A stretch of 64,000 bases of DNA from SIRX01 sp965213905 (GTDB lineage Bacteria; Actinomycetota; Rubrobacteria; Rubrobacterales; Rubrobacteraceae): positions 1,488,001-1,552,000 of the forward strand of contig OZ243922.1 in assembly GCA_965213905.1 (NCBI GenBank). Direction: 5' to 3'. Below the pieces are notes generated by a model. It did no database searches. It was not told where the DNA came from and saw only the letters and a program-made list of their open reading frames with translations. Below are positions 42,826-51,839 of the stretch, in pieces. The stretch's first letter is position 1. Every line of letters begins with the position of its first letter. The position numbers were made by a program, and so were the translations under genes.

Positions 42826-44064
42826 CTAAGTCCTCAAGTCCTGCAAGATTTCCTCGACTTCCTCGCGGTCGTAGAGTTGGTGTTCTTCTATCCTCTGCTG
42901 GTAGGGTGTTTTGACCTCGGACTTTTCTATGCCGGTCTTGCGCCACTCTTCGTTTAGCTCCGTGCCGAGCACCTCGTAGGGGAGCCCCCGGTACGCCACG
43001 ACTTCTTCGTTTTCGAAGCCGAGGTAGTACTGGCTGCCGCCCCAGAGGTAGAGCGGCGTGAGGGCCAGCACCACCACCAGCGCGAGCGCCACCAGCCGCA
43101 CGAGCCAGGTGAGAAGCTTTAAGTAAATGTTTCCCCGGCGGCGCTTGGCGCGGGCCCTCACGGACCGCCGCCGGGTCGCGCGGCTCCGGCTGCTGCGCGG
43201 GCGGGTGTCGGTATCTTGCGGCCCCGTCGGCTGGGATATGATCTGCATCTCGCGGGTGCCGCCTGACTCGCTGTCCAGCAGGTTGCGGCTTCTCCGGGGG
43301 CGCTCCCGGGTTCCGGCGGCGGGTTCTCTGGCGGGAGGCTCTCTTTTCTTTACGTCTACCAGCACGATGGTTACGTTATCCGAGCCGCCCGCTTCGAGGG
43401 CTTCGGAGAGCAGCCGCCGGGATGGAGACTCGGGGTCTTCGGCCGGTTCGGAGAGGATCTCCGAGATGCGGTCCTCCGGGACCATGTCCGAGAGGCCGTC
43501 GGAGCAAAGCAGGACGCGGTCTCCTTCCTCTACGGAGAGCATGTTGGTGTCTACCTCGACCTCCTCGTCGGCGCCCAAAGCGCGGGTGATCAAGTTCTTC
43601 TGCGGGTGATCTGCGGCCTGGGCGCGGGTGAGATCCCCGCTGCGGACCAACTCCGCAACGAGCGAGTGGTCCTCGGTTAACTGCCGCAACCGTCCGCCGC
43701 GCAAGAGATACGCCCGCGAGTCCCCGACGTGCACCACTTCGGCCCTCGGGTCTGCCTCGGTGCCGGAGAACCTGATGGCGACCACCGTAGTCCCCATGCC
43801 GGAGAGGTTTTCGTCTTCCCTCGAAGCGTCCAGTATCCGGTTGTGCGCCCCCCGGATAGCCGTCTCGAAAGAGCCTTCGGGCTCCAGTTCCTTGAGCGCC
43901 TCGACGGCTATCCTGCTCGCCACCTCCCCGGCCTCGAAGCCGCCGATGCCGTCGGCAACCGCGAAAAGGGAGGTGTCCCGGCCCTCGCCGACGAGCAGCG
44001 AGTCCTCGTTGTTTCGGCGCACCTTTCCCGCGTCCGTCAGGCCGTAGTGTTCGAGAAAGAGCAT
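42826..44064 (-). CDS. pstP: PP2C-type phosphatase PstP
   Basis: 412 residues. The catalytic domain (about 1-245) has RRNNEDSLL, ADGIGGFEAGEVAS, GMGTT, GDSRAYLLR and GGSDNVTIV, which supply the metal-binding aspartates of PP2C/PPM enzymes. A basic linker and one transmembrane helix (about 315-340) are followed by an external tail. It reverses PknB-type phosphorylation. It abuts the SEDS gene (stop immediately before its ATG). Confidence 0.94.
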   Translation of the reverse strand: MLFLEHYGLTDAGKVRRNNEDSLLVGEGRDTSLFAVADGIGGFEAGEVASRIAVEALKELEPEGSFETAIRGAHNRILDASREDENLSGMGTTVVAIRFSGTEADPRAEVVHVGDSRAYLLRGGRLRQLTEDHSLVAELVRSGDLTRAQAADHPQKNLITRALGADEEVEVDTNMLSVEEGDRVLLCSDGLSDMVPEDRISEILSEPAEDPESPSRRLLSEALEAGGSDNVTIVLVDVKKREPPAREPAAGTRERPRRSRNLLDSESGGTREMQIISQPTGPQDTDTRPRSSRSRATRRRSVRARAKRRRGNIYLKLLTWLVRLVALALVVVLALTPLYLWGGSQYYLGFENEEVVAYRGLPYEVLGTELNEEWRKTGIEKSEVKTPYQQRIEEHQLYDREEVEEILQDLRT

Positions 44065-44073
44065 TACGGGATG

Positions 44074-44565
44074 CTACTCCACAAACCGGAAAGTCGTAGA
44101 TCCCACCCGGACGCTGTCGCCCTCGCGCAGGGGCGTCGCCCCGACCGTCTTGTTTTCGTTGACGTAGGTGCCGTTGGTGGAGCCATTGTCCTCCACGTAC
44201 AGAAGCCCTCCGTGGCGCGTGATCCGGGCGTGTTCCCCGGAGACGTAGTCGTCGCTTTCGAGCACGATGTCGCTTTTGGAAGAGCGTCCCAGCCTCGTAG
44301 AACTGCCGTCGTTGATCGGGAACCTGAGCTCCGAAGCCATGATGCCCGAAGACTCCACCACAAGTTCCGGCTTTCCGGAAGAGATTACCCGCCGGTAAGA
44401 GCTTTGTTTCTGTCCGTTCCGACGTTGCTGCGGCCGGATCCTTGGCTCGTCCGGGAGTTGACGCAGGTCACCGATGCTCCGGCTGACCACCGAATAGATA
44501 AAGGCGAAGAGTAGTAGCAAAAGCAAAGCCTTTGTCGCCAGCAGCGGAACCTGGAGCTCCAGCAC
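44074..44565 (-). CDS. fhaB: Membrane-anchored FHA protein FhaB (FipA-like)
   Basis: 163 residues. One N-terminal helix (about 7-27), a basic linker, and a C-terminal FHA domain with LGRSSKSDIVLES, SGEHARI and DNGSTNGTYVNE. It binds phosphothreonine on partner proteins. In mycobacteria the equivalent recruits division factors. It lies between fhaA and pstP as in other actinobacteria. Confidence 0.92.
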   Translation of the reverse strand: MLELQVPLLATKALLLLLLFAFIYSVVSRSIGDLRQLPDEPRIRPQQRRNGQKQSSYRRVISSGKPELVVESSGIMASELRFPINDGSSTRLGRSSKSDIVLESDDYVSGEHARITRHGGLLYVEDNGSTNGTYVNENKTVGATPLREGDSVRVGSTTFRFVE

Positions 44566-44570
44566 GCGGC

Positions 44571-45452
44571 TTACCGTCCCCGGGGATTCCCGCCGTACCC
44601 CGAAGTCGCCCTTCCGCCCGGTGTTTCCCTGGAAGTCTCGTGGGGAGCGCCGCCACGGCGCACGAAGCGGGCGTCGCTCTGGCCGAAAGTAAGCTCGTCG
44701 CCGTCGTCTATCCGCTCGCGGTCTATCGGGGCGCCGCCGAGGAGCGTGCCGTTGGTGGAGCCGAGATCTTCGATGACGAAACCGTTGTCCAGCCGTGAGA
44801 GCCGGGCGTGCTTGCGGGAGACGTTCGGCTCGTTGATTGTCACGGCGTTGTCTTCAGAGCGGCCGATGGTCCACGGCCCGCGGCCTTCGAGGGGGATGGT
44901 CCCGCTTTCGAGTTCGAAAGCGACGGTCTCCCTGGCCAACCCGTGCCGCCGGGCTTCTTCGACGCTGATAGCCGCCGTGCCGCCTTCTACGGCTGATTTG
45001 TCGGAACCTTCGTCGGTCTCCGTTTGGAAGATCCTGGTCTGGCCGGAGGTGTCGTTCGGGGCGTCCTGCTCGCGCGGCCCCTCGCCGCCCGTGAGCCGCG
45101 CCGTCACGCCGAACTCCCCGAAACGCAGGGAGTCCTCCGTGGTAAACCGGACCCGCGGGGGGGTCATCAAGTGGTAGCTTTTGCTCTCGGCGTGGGTGGT
45201 GGCGTACTGGATCAACTCCTCCCTCAAGGAACGTTGGTAGGCTTTTATCGAGTCGCCGTCTTGCTCGGAGAGGTGGACCGTAAAGTCGTTCGGCGCGTAG
45301 GTGCGCGAGACGCTGACCATCCGGCCCTCGTCCATCTGCCGGGTGAGGCCTTTGGCGATCTCGACCGGATGGACTTGCCGCCGAAACGCCCGGCCGAACA
45401 CGCCCTCCACCAGGGACTCCATCCGTTTCTCTATGCCTCGCAAGAAACCCAA
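44571..45452 (-). CDS. fhaA: FhaA: DUF3662 plus FHA domain
   Basis: 293 residues. The N-terminal DUF3662 domain (about 1-125; VEGVFGRAFRRQVHPVEIAK) is followed by a disordered linker and an FHA domain (about 200-270; IGRSEDNAVTINEPNVSRKH and DLGSTNGTL). It binds phosphorylated MurJ/MviN-type partners in mycobacteria. The start is TTG 45452, with GAGAGG upstream. Confidence 0.93.
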   Translation of the reverse strand: MGFLRGIEKRMESLVEGVFGRAFRRQVHPVEIAKGLTRQMDEGRMVSVSRTYAPNDFTVHLSEQDGDSIKAYQRSLREELIQYATTHAESKSYHLMTPPRVRFTTEDSLRFGEFGVTARLTGGEGPREQDAPNDTSGQTRIFQTETDEGSDKSAVEGGTAAISVEEARRHGLARETVAFELESGTIPLEGRGPWTIGRSEDNAVTINEPNVSRKHARLSRLDNGFVIEDLGSTNGTLLGGAPIDRERIDDGDELTFGQSDARFVRRGGAPHETSRETPGGRATSGYGGNPRGR

Positions 45453-45459
45453 AAAGAAC

Positions 45460-47076
45460 TTATCCTCTCGCCCGAGAACCGAAGTACCTCAACAGTCCAT
45501 ATATTATAGCCGCGACGCCCAAAGAAATCATCGCCGGCTCTAACGAACTCCGGGCGAAAGGAACCATCAGCGCGTACCCCGCCGCGCCGCCCCCCACGGA
45601 GAGCGCCAACCCGACGACCCACCGGCCGAACCACTCGGCCACAGAGAGCGCCCCGGCCATCGCGGCCCACAGCGCCGCCTGGAGCAATAGCGCGGGATGG
45701 GAGGTAAAAACCGCCTCGCCGCCCTGGAGAAGCTCCGCCGGCCCCAGGTTCCAGGGGAACGTACCCAGGCGCAACCCCAGGTAGCGGACCACGCCTCCAC
45801 CGTAAGTCAGGTCGTAGCCGGCCAGCGCCAGCGCCCCGGCGGCCCCCGAGAGAACGGCCCCGACGGGACGCATTAAGGCGCCAAAGAGGAGCGGCAGCCC
45901 GGCGGCCCCGACGCCCGTCGCGGCGAGCGGCACGGCCAGGATCGGGCCGAGGGGCAGCCGGCTGAGGCCCGGGCTGACCCCGCTCGTGGCGACCCAGACC
46001 CCCCCGAGCCCCGGGAGTACCAGCGTGAAACCCAGGCCCACTCCGCTGCGCCACAGCACGACGGCCAGCGCAACCACAAGCCCCAGGGCCGCCAGGCGGG
46101 GCAGGAGGTACCCCAGCACCCCGAAACCCGCGGCTATCCCGGCGGCCCCGGCGCCGTCTACGAGTAGCCCGGCCCCCAACAAGTAGCCGAGCCAGCCGGA
46201 GATCAGGCCGTTCATCACCCGGAGCGCCTGGTCCGAGTACGCCCCGTGTTTGCCCGGAGCGCGCCCGGAACGGACCGCGACGGTGTTTTTGGCGGAGGTC
46301 CTGGCGGAGGTTTTGGCGGGGGGCCAAGCGGGGGACCTTGTAGGGGCGGGCCGCCGGCGGCCCGTGAGCAGTCCGAGGGCTTCGCGGGCGCCCCGGGGCC
46401 GGTGAAACGGGTTCGGGGCGGTGGTGCGGTTTATGAATTCGGAGAGTCGCGGCGGCACCTCGTCGGGGTAGTAGGCCAGGAGCGTCCGGGCGGTGGCGCC
46501 GACGGCGTAGATGTCTGAGAGGGCGCTCGGCTCCGCGTCGCCGTCCATGAGCTCCGGCGCGATGTAGCCCGGCGTCCCGACGGCGAACCCTACTTGCGTG
46601 AGGCGGGTGTCGCCGGGGCGGTAGGCGACCCCGAAATCCGTCAGTTTGACCACCCCGTCTTCGTTCACCAGGGCGTTTTGGGGTTTGATGTCCCGGTGGA
46701 TAACACCCCGGCCGTGGGCGTGGATGAGGGCCTCCAGGATCTGGGCCAGGGAATCTACTATCTCCCCGGCGTCGTAGAGTTCGGCGGCCTCATCCAGCGG
46801 CTTGCCCTCGACGTACTCCGTGACCAGGTACACCTCGTGGGTACCGGGGATGACCTCGAGCGTCTCCACGACGTTTTCGTGGCGGAGCCCTTCGGCGATG
46901 TGGCCTTCTCGCAACGCCCGCGAGCGTTCGGCGGCGCTGTAGACTGGGATCACCTTTACCGCCACGTCTTCGCCGTCCGCCGAACAGGCCCGCCAGACGG
47001 TCCCAAACCCGCCGCGCCCTATAACCTCCGCCAGCTCGTAGCGATCCTGGCCCTCGATGTAACGTGTTTCGGCCAC
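45460..47076 (-). CDS. Serine/threonine kinase with multi-pass C-terminal membrane domain
   Basis: 538 residues. The kinase domain (about 12-235) has GRGGFGTVWRA, VIHRDIKPQNALV and DFGVAYRPG. A basic Pro-rich linker follows, then about ten hydrophobic segments from residue 285 to the end, without PASTA domains. It is the first gene of the cluster, replacing the usual PknA position in order though not in architecture. The membrane half is not a family I recognise. GTG start at 47076. Confidence 0.85.
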   Translation of the reverse strand: MAETRYIEGQDRYELAEVIGRGGFGTVWRACSADGEDVAVKVIPVYSAAERSRALREGHIAEGLRHENVVETLEVIPGTHEVYLVTEYVEGKPLDEAAELYDAGEIVDSLAQILEALIHAHGRGVIHRDIKPQNALVNEDGVVKLTDFGVAYRPGDTRLTQVGFAVGTPGYIAPELMDGDAEPSALSDIYAVGATARTLLAYYPDEVPPRLSEFINRTTAPNPFHRPRGAREALGLLTGRRRPAPTRSPAWPPAKTSARTSAKNTVAVRSGRAPGKHGAYSDQALRVMNGLISGWLGYLLGAGLLVDGAGAAGIAAGFGVLGYLLPRLAALGLVVALAVVLWRSGVGLGFTLVLPGLGGVWVATSGVSPGLSRLPLGPILAVPLAATGVGAAGLPLLFGALMRPVGAVLSGAAGALALAGYDLTYGGGVVRYLGLRLGTFPWNLGPAELLQGGEAVFTSHPALLLQAALWAAMAGALSVAEWFGRWVVGLALSVGGGAAGYALMVPFARSSLEPAMISLGVAAIIYGLLRYFGSRARG

Positions 47077-47127
47077 GTGAAATACATTGTATAGCCTCTC
47101 CCGAACACGACGCCTAATTCTCGCCAG

Positions 47128-47264
47128 GAACTTCCCTGAACTTCCCTAGAATCATGTACGGTAACCTTGCGGTTCGTTAGCTGGTTCGTTAGCTTTGGCC
47201 TTCCGCTGCTGGTACAATCTTCAGGGCTCTGGGCCTCGAAGAAGTATCGCGGGAGTATCGCGGG
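47128..47264 (+). repeat. Three short perfect tandem duplications before tRNA-Leu
   Basis: GAACTTCCCT twice at 47128-47147, GGTTCGTTAGCT twice at 47171-47194, and AGTATCGCGGG twice at 47243-47264, the last running into the tRNA 5' end. A -10-like TACAAT lies at 47213. Nothing else clear is seen between 47077 and 47261. Confidence 0.85.
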
Positions 47265-47345
47265 CGAGTGGCGGAATTGGTAGACGCGCTAGGTTCAGGG
47301 TCTAGTGGCCGAGAGGCCGTGGGGGTTCGAGTCCCCCCTCGCCCA
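47262..47345 (+). tRNA. tRNA-Leu (anticodon CAG)
   Basis: Class II tRNA. Acceptor stem GGGCGAG with CTCGCCC, D arm with TGGCGGAATTGG, anticodon stem CTAGG/TCTAG around TTCAGGG (CAG), a long variable arm and a GGTTCGAGTCC T arm. CCA is not encoded. A tRNA-Leu also lies beside fhaA in mycobacteria. Confidence 0.96.
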
Positions 47346-47367
47346 CACCGTTTCTAGGGGAGAGTTT

Positions 47368-48234
47368 ATGGGACGCAGAGGCCGCAGGGCTGCTCCGGAA
47401 GGACGCAGAGGCGGGGGCAAACCTCCACGTTCGGGGAGTCCCCGCCGGACACGGGGAAAGTCTCGCCGGCGGCCCGGGCGCTCCTCCGGCAATAGGGCTC
47501 TACCGCCGGCCGTTACCGTTTTTGGCGGCGTGCTGCTTTTGGCGCTGGCGGTCTTTTTTATCTTCTCCGCGGCGAGGGGCTGCGTGGTGACGCAAGAGGC
47601 CACCGAGGTCAGGAAGTACGTTACGGGATCCAACAGCCTGCTCACCGACTCGTCGAACCTGGGCCGCGAGAAGCTCCAGCCTCTTTTGCAACAGTCCAAC
47701 GGGGAGCCGGGACAAATCGACGAGGAGGCCATGGGCCAGGTGGTGGAGCAGTCGGAGCGGCTCTACCGGCAGGCGCAGGAAAACAGCGAGGTTCCGCCGG
47801 AGTTCGACGAGGCGAACAACTACCTGGTGAGCACCCTGGGCGTCCGGGCCACGGCCACCCGGCAACTGCAGCGGACGCTTTCGGGGAACACTGGGGGCTC
47901 TGGGGGCTCTGGGGACACCCTCTCGGCCGCGGTCGAGGACTACCAAACTAGCGACAGCCTCGCCCAACAGCACTACTTCCCGGCCTCGGAGAACGCCCTG
48001 GAAGACGCCGGGCATCAAGAAGACCGCAACTATCTGGAAGAGCCCCGGGCTTTTATGAACTACCGGGATCTCGGCCTCGACAAGGCGGGAGCCGGCGAAA
48101 CCGGCGGCGGCCCGGACGTCCTGCACGACGTACGGATCTCCGGCGGCGAGGTTGCCGGGAGGGGCGTACGGGTGGAGTACGAAGAACTGATGAATTACAA
48201 CGTTCTGGCCGGATGGGTGACATTTGGGCTTTAG
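47368..48234 (+). CDS. Hypothetical single-pass membrane protein
   Basis: About 288 residues. A basic, glycine-rich cytoplasmic head (RRGRRAAPEGRRGGG) precedes one transmembrane helix (AVTVFGGVLLLALAVFFIF). A helical extracellular part with a Gly/Ser stretch (SGNTGGSGGSGD) follows. I recognise no family. ATG 47368 follows GGGGAGAG just after tRNA-Leu. Confidence 0.65.
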   Translation: MGRRGRRAAPEGRRGGGKPPRSGSPRRTRGKSRRRPGRSSGNRALPPAVTVFGGVLLLALAVFFIFSAARGCVVTQEATEVRKYVTGSNSLLTDSSNLGREKLQPLLQQSNGEPGQIDEEAMGQVVEQSERLYRQAQENSEVPPEFDEANNYLVSTLGVRATATRQLQRTLSGNTGGSGGSGDTLSAAVEDYQTSDSLAQQHYFPASENALEDAGHQEDRNYLEEPRAFMNYRDLGLDKAGAGETGGGPDVLHDVRISGGEVAGRGVRVEYEELMNYNVLAGWVTFGL

Positions 48235-48293
48235 GAGATCCGGTAAGAGCACCTACTCCAACCACGACCTCGACCGGATGTGGAGCTTGGGCT

Positions 48294-48599
48294 TTGAATA
48301 AGAGATCTGTGTACAACGTCAGTGGGGTTACCCGAAAAGAGCTTGCGGAGCTAAGAGACTCTACGAAAGATGTCGGCGGGATACGGGCCACCCCGGAGGC
48401 CATCGCGCTCATGCAAGAGACCGGAACAGATCCCGGAGAGCTTGCGGCCCGCTACTGTGAAGATTGTGCGAGGATCGGGAGCATAGAGTTGATCGGCTAC
48501 TTTATTGACGAGGAGAAGAAGCCCTACGGTTCAGGAGCCGTCCACGTAGTACTAGATCCGGAAACCAAAAGAATCACTATTTACGAGGAGTTCTACTAA
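48294..48599 (+). CDS. Hypothetical protein
   Basis: About 101 residues. TTG 48294 follows GGAG; a longer frame starts at 48213. The protein has two cysteines in YCEDCARI and a beta-rich C-terminus (GSGAVHVVLDPETKRITIYEE). No family is recognised. It ends directly before the next gene, so an operon is likely. Confidence 0.5.
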   Translation: MNKRSVYNVSGVTRKELAELRDSTKDVGGIRATPEAIALMQETGTDPGELAARYCEDCARIGSIELIGYFIDEEKKPYGSGAVHVVLDPETKRITIYEEFY

Positions 48600-49475
48600 T
48601 TGGGTGCAGAAAAAACGCCCCAGAACCCACTGAGCAACCTGGAACAAGAGATACTCGTACTATTGAGCATGTCCGGCGAAACCGTCGGGCTCCTGGTAGA
48701 GATGGTTAACTACGAAGACGAAGAAACGCTCCCGTTGGAGAGAAAAATTCTGGAGCCCGAGGTGAGGTCAGCCCTCGACGGCCTGCGGGCCAGGGGGCTC
48801 GTGAGGAGCGTGCCAGGCTACTCTCCGGACGAGAACTCCGGCAAACTAGAGCAAGTGCCGTGGTGGGATGTCACGGCCGTAGGCCTCGCGCTCGTCGAGG
48901 CGACCGAAGATCCTGGCGAGCGAGACTACGGTCTACCTACGATGGAAACCAACCGCCTCCTGCTCCGCCAGTGGCGGGACGAGGACTTCGACACCTACGC
49001 CCGCATCTGCGCCGACCCGGAGGTGATGCGATACATGGGTAACATGGGTAACGGCGGCACGCCCTTGACCCGCGGGCAGGCGGCGGAGAGGTTCGCCGGC
49101 ATCCGGCGCCACTGGCGGAAACACCGCTTCGGACTTTGGGCGGTCGAAGAGAAAGCTTCGGGCTAGTTTATCGTCCGGATAGGACTCCAGTACCACGAGG
49201 ACTGGCCGGGGGCACACAAAGTAGAGGTCGGCTGGCTGCTGGATAGGTCGCGCTGGGGTCGTGGCCTGGCCACCGAGGGCGCGCGGGCGAGCCTAACTTA
49301 CGGGTTTAGGCACAGAAAACTGGACCGCGTAATCAGCATAGTGTTGCCCGAAAACGTTTCTTCGAGACGGGTAATGGAGAAATGCGGTCTCGTCTTTCAA
49401 GGAGAGGCTCGTTGGAAAGAACTCGATGTGGTCTGGTACGCCATAGACCGGAACGGGCGGGGAGCCGCCCGTTAA
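48600..49475 (+). pseudogene. Winged-helix-like/GNAT acetyltransferase with in-frame TAG
   Basis: An N-terminal part of about 114 residues looks helical with a winged-helix pattern. A GNAT domain follows (METNRLLLRQWRDEDF, then WLLDRSRWGRGLATEGARA as the acetyl-CoA loop). An in-frame TAG at 49164-49166 falls where the family usually has Glu in a GE-FIGRIGL motif; reading continues in frame to 49475. A single G-to-T change (GAG to TAG) explains it. The gene is disrupted, unless the stop is a sequencing error. Confidence 0.75.
49452..49473. terminator. Hairpin at the convergent junction
   Basis: Perfect 9-bp stem AACGGGCGG / CCGCCCGTT with a GGAG loop between the acetyltransferase and the YbdK gene. 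No clear T-tract, so termination is only likely. Confidence 0.45.
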
Positions 49476-49484
49476 AGAGCCAGC

Positions 49485-50609
49485 CTAGCGCGGCTCTTCT
49501 GCGAGGGCCGGGCGGGTATCTTCGATGAGGTAGGCGACCACGTCGAGGAACTCGCCGCTCTCCTCGTAAATATCACGCTGACGCCGGCTGCCGGTGCCGC
49601 CGCCTACTATGTCGAGTATTCCTTCCAGCTCGTCCTCGCAGCCCAAGTCCTGGGCGTGGGGCCGTAGCTCTTCGACGAGGTTGCGGGCCGCGTCGCGGGC
49701 CGAGACGGAGTTGCCGGTCGCGGCGTTGTAGAAAACGGCGTCCATGCCGTGCCGGGAGGCGCGCCACCGGTTCTCCTCGGCGAGTAGCCTGTTGTACGGT
49801 TCGTTGGAAGTCTTTGTCTCAAGCATCCGGTGGACGAGGCACTGGGTAAGGGCGGTAAGGGCTATCGCGGCGCCGATCCCCGTTTGTGAGTCCAGGATGC
49901 GCAGTTCTATGGTACCTATCTGGGGGTGGGGCCGCACGTCCCACCAGCAGAAGGTGTAGTCGTCCATCGCCCCGGCGTCAACCATCAGGTCCACGTAGTT
50001 TTCGAAGGCCTCGTAGTCCGGGAAGGCGGGGGGGAGGCCGGCACGGGGAAAGGTCTCGAAGATCTTGACCCGGCTCGACTCGAAGCCGGTGTCCATACCC
50101 TGCCAGAACGGCGAGTTGGTCGAGAGCGCCAGAAGAAACGGCGCGTACTCGGAGAGCCGATTGTGGCACAGCATGGCTTCTTCGGGGCCGGGCACGCTTA
50201 CGTGAACGTGCTGCCCGAAGATGACCTCGCGCTGGGCGATCCAGCGGAGGGTTTCTATGACTTTCTCGTAGCGCCGCTGCTCCGTTACCTTCTGGTTTTG
50301 GTAACGGGAGAAGGGGTGGGTCCCGGCGGAGGCCAGGGACGCGCCGCAGGCCGCGGCCCGGGAACCGACCCGGCCCCGCAACTCCCGCAGGTGCGCCGCT
50401 GCTTCGGCGGCGGTCTTGCAGACGGGGGTCTTTGTTTCGAGGACGGACTGGAAGAGTTCGTAGGAGATGAGCTCCGCGAGGTCTTCGGGGAGGCGCGCCA
50501 TAATTTCCTCTATCTTGGGAACCAACTCGCCCGTGGTGGCGTCTACTATATGAAGCTCCTCCTCGACGCCCAGCGTGTAGCCGCCACTCCCGTTGAACTC
50601 TATCGGCAT
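49485..50609 (-). CDS. YbdK-type carboxylate-amine ligase (GCS2 family)
   Basis: 374 residues. LGVEEELHIVD, the YELFQSVLETKTPVC stretch and FGQHVHVSVPG mark the glutamate-cysteine ligase type 2 family. Some members make gamma-glutamylcysteine; others ligate different amines. The product is not determined here. ATG start at 50609. Confidence 0.9.
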   Translation of the reverse strand: MPIEFNGSGGYTLGVEEELHIVDATTGELVPKIEEIMARLPEDLAELISYELFQSVLETKTPVCKTAAEAAAHLRELRGRVGSRAAACGASLASAGTHPFSRYQNQKVTEQRRYEKVIETLRWIAQREVIFGQHVHVSVPGPEEAMLCHNRLSEYAPFLLALSTNSPFWQGMDTGFESSRVKIFETFPRAGLPPAFPDYEAFENYVDLMVDAGAMDDYTFCWWDVRPHPQIGTIELRILDSQTGIGAAIALTALTQCLVHRMLETKTSNEPYNRLLAEENRWRASRHGMDAVFYNAATGNSVSARDAARNLVEELRPHAQDLGCEDELEGILDIVGGGTGSRRQRDIYEESGEFLDVVAYLIEDTRPALAEEPR

Positions 50610-50661
50610 AGCGCCTCCTCTCCCCGCCCACTACCTCTTAGGAGGCGAGGGCTTCTTCCGC

Positions 50662-51261
50662 TCAGCCTTCGTAGGCCTCTCTCGGGGCCTCGCCCGAGTT
50701 CGCGGCTACTACCTCCCCGCTCCCGTCTATAAAGTAGACCGTAGGATACCCCGCAACCTGATACTCGGCCCCCAAAGAAGGCTCGTAGATCGCCGGGCTG
50801 GATATGTCGTAGTCGTCCACGAAATCCCTCACTTCCTGCGGGTCGTCTCCCTGGGAACTGTCGATGCCGGCCATTACGATCTGCAAGCCTTCGTACTCAC
50901 TTTCCATCTCGCTGATGATCGGGGCTTCCTCCTGGCAGTGCGGGCACCAGGTCGCGAAAAAGACCAGCATGGTCGCGTCGGCGTCGCCGCCACCTACCGA
51001 CACGTTGCCGCCGTCTACGGTCTCGGCGGTAAAGTCCGGGGCTTGCGATCCGGACTCCAGGAGCCCCTGGTCGTTAGCGGTGAAGTTACCCGCGCTATCG
51101 CCGCCGGTGGTGCTAAGGACCGCAACCAGCGCGATCACGACGATGACGAGGGCTGTAAAGCCGGCCAGAATCAGCAATATCCCCCGATTGCTACCGGAGG
51201 ATGGGGCTTTGCCGGGCTTACCCTTACCCGGACCTTTTTGGGAGAGCGTGTTACGCGACAT
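50662..51261 (-). CDS. TlpA/ResA-like membrane-anchored thioredoxin
   Basis: 199 residues. A basic Gly/Pro-rich head and one membrane helix (about 27-50) are followed by an external thioredoxin domain with FFATWCPHCQEEAP. CPHC fits a disulfide-active role outside the membrane. Divergent from a MauE/DoxX-type gene, with 53 nt between. Confidence 0.92.
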   Translation of the reverse strand: MSRNTLSQKGPGKGKPGKAPSSGSNRGILLILAGFTALVIVVIALVAVLSTTGGDSAGNFTANDQGLLESGSQAPDFTAETVDGGNVSVGGGDADATMLVFFATWCPHCQEEAPIISEMESEYEGLQIVMAGIDSSQGDDPQEVRDFVDDYDISSPAIYEPSLGAEYQVAGYPTVYFIDGSGEVVAANSGEAPREAYEG

Positions 51262-51314
51262 TCAAAACCCTTTTTTAGCTGTTGCGTTGATCTTGCGGTA
51301 ACATACTACCTGCT

Positions 51315-51839
51315 TTGAAGACTAAAGGCCAAGAGCGTTTCTCTATTCTGCGTAATATTCTCTCTACCCCTTACGCCACCCTGCTCTCCCGGCTGGTGCT
51401 CGGCGGGGTTTTCCTGGTGGCGGGGGTCACGAAAGCCTTCGACGCCGGAGGGTTTGCGTCCTCTATTAGATCTTACGGACTCGGGTTGCCGGAGTGGTTC
51501 GTCAGCCTGTCGGCCTACGGCCTACCGTACCTGGAAATACTGATCGGCGCGTACTTGATCGTCGGACTTTTTACAAACATCTCTGCCTGGGCCACGAACG
51601 CCATGATGGTCGTTTTTATCCTGGCGCTGCTTCAGGGAGCCTTGCGCGGCCTGGAGATAGACTGCGGTTGTTTCGGCGGGGCCACTACCGAAGAGAACCC
51701 CAGCCTGTGGTCCGCCTTTGCACGGGACGTCGGGCTGCTCGCCCTGGGGCTCCACATAGTCTTCGCCCCGGCCGGCCGCTTCAGCGTTGACGCCCTGCTC
51801 CGGCAGGGTAACCCCGAAGACGGGGTTTACGAAGCTTAA
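51315..51839 (+). CDS. MauE/DoxX-like membrane protein
   Basis: 174 residues, about four helices. RLVLGGVFLVAGVTKAFD at the start and the cysteine pair in IDCGCFGG fit MauE/DoxX proteins, which support disulfide handling. It probably feeds electrons to or from the divergent TlpA protein. TTG start 51315. Its 3' end overlaps the convergent transporter by about 59 nt. Confidence 0.85.
   Translation: MKTKGQERFSILRNILSTPYATLLSRLVLGGVFLVAGVTKAFDAGGFASSIRSYGLGLPEWFVSLSAYGLPYLEILIGAYLIVGLFTNISAWATNAMMVVFILALLQGALRGLEIDCGCFGGATTEENPSLWSAFARDVGLLALGLHIVFAPAGRFSVDALLRQGNPEDGVYEA

Noticed and set aside
47066..47086. CCACGTGAAAT resembling half a parS site at the kinase start
   Set aside because: Only one half matches; not a palindrome.
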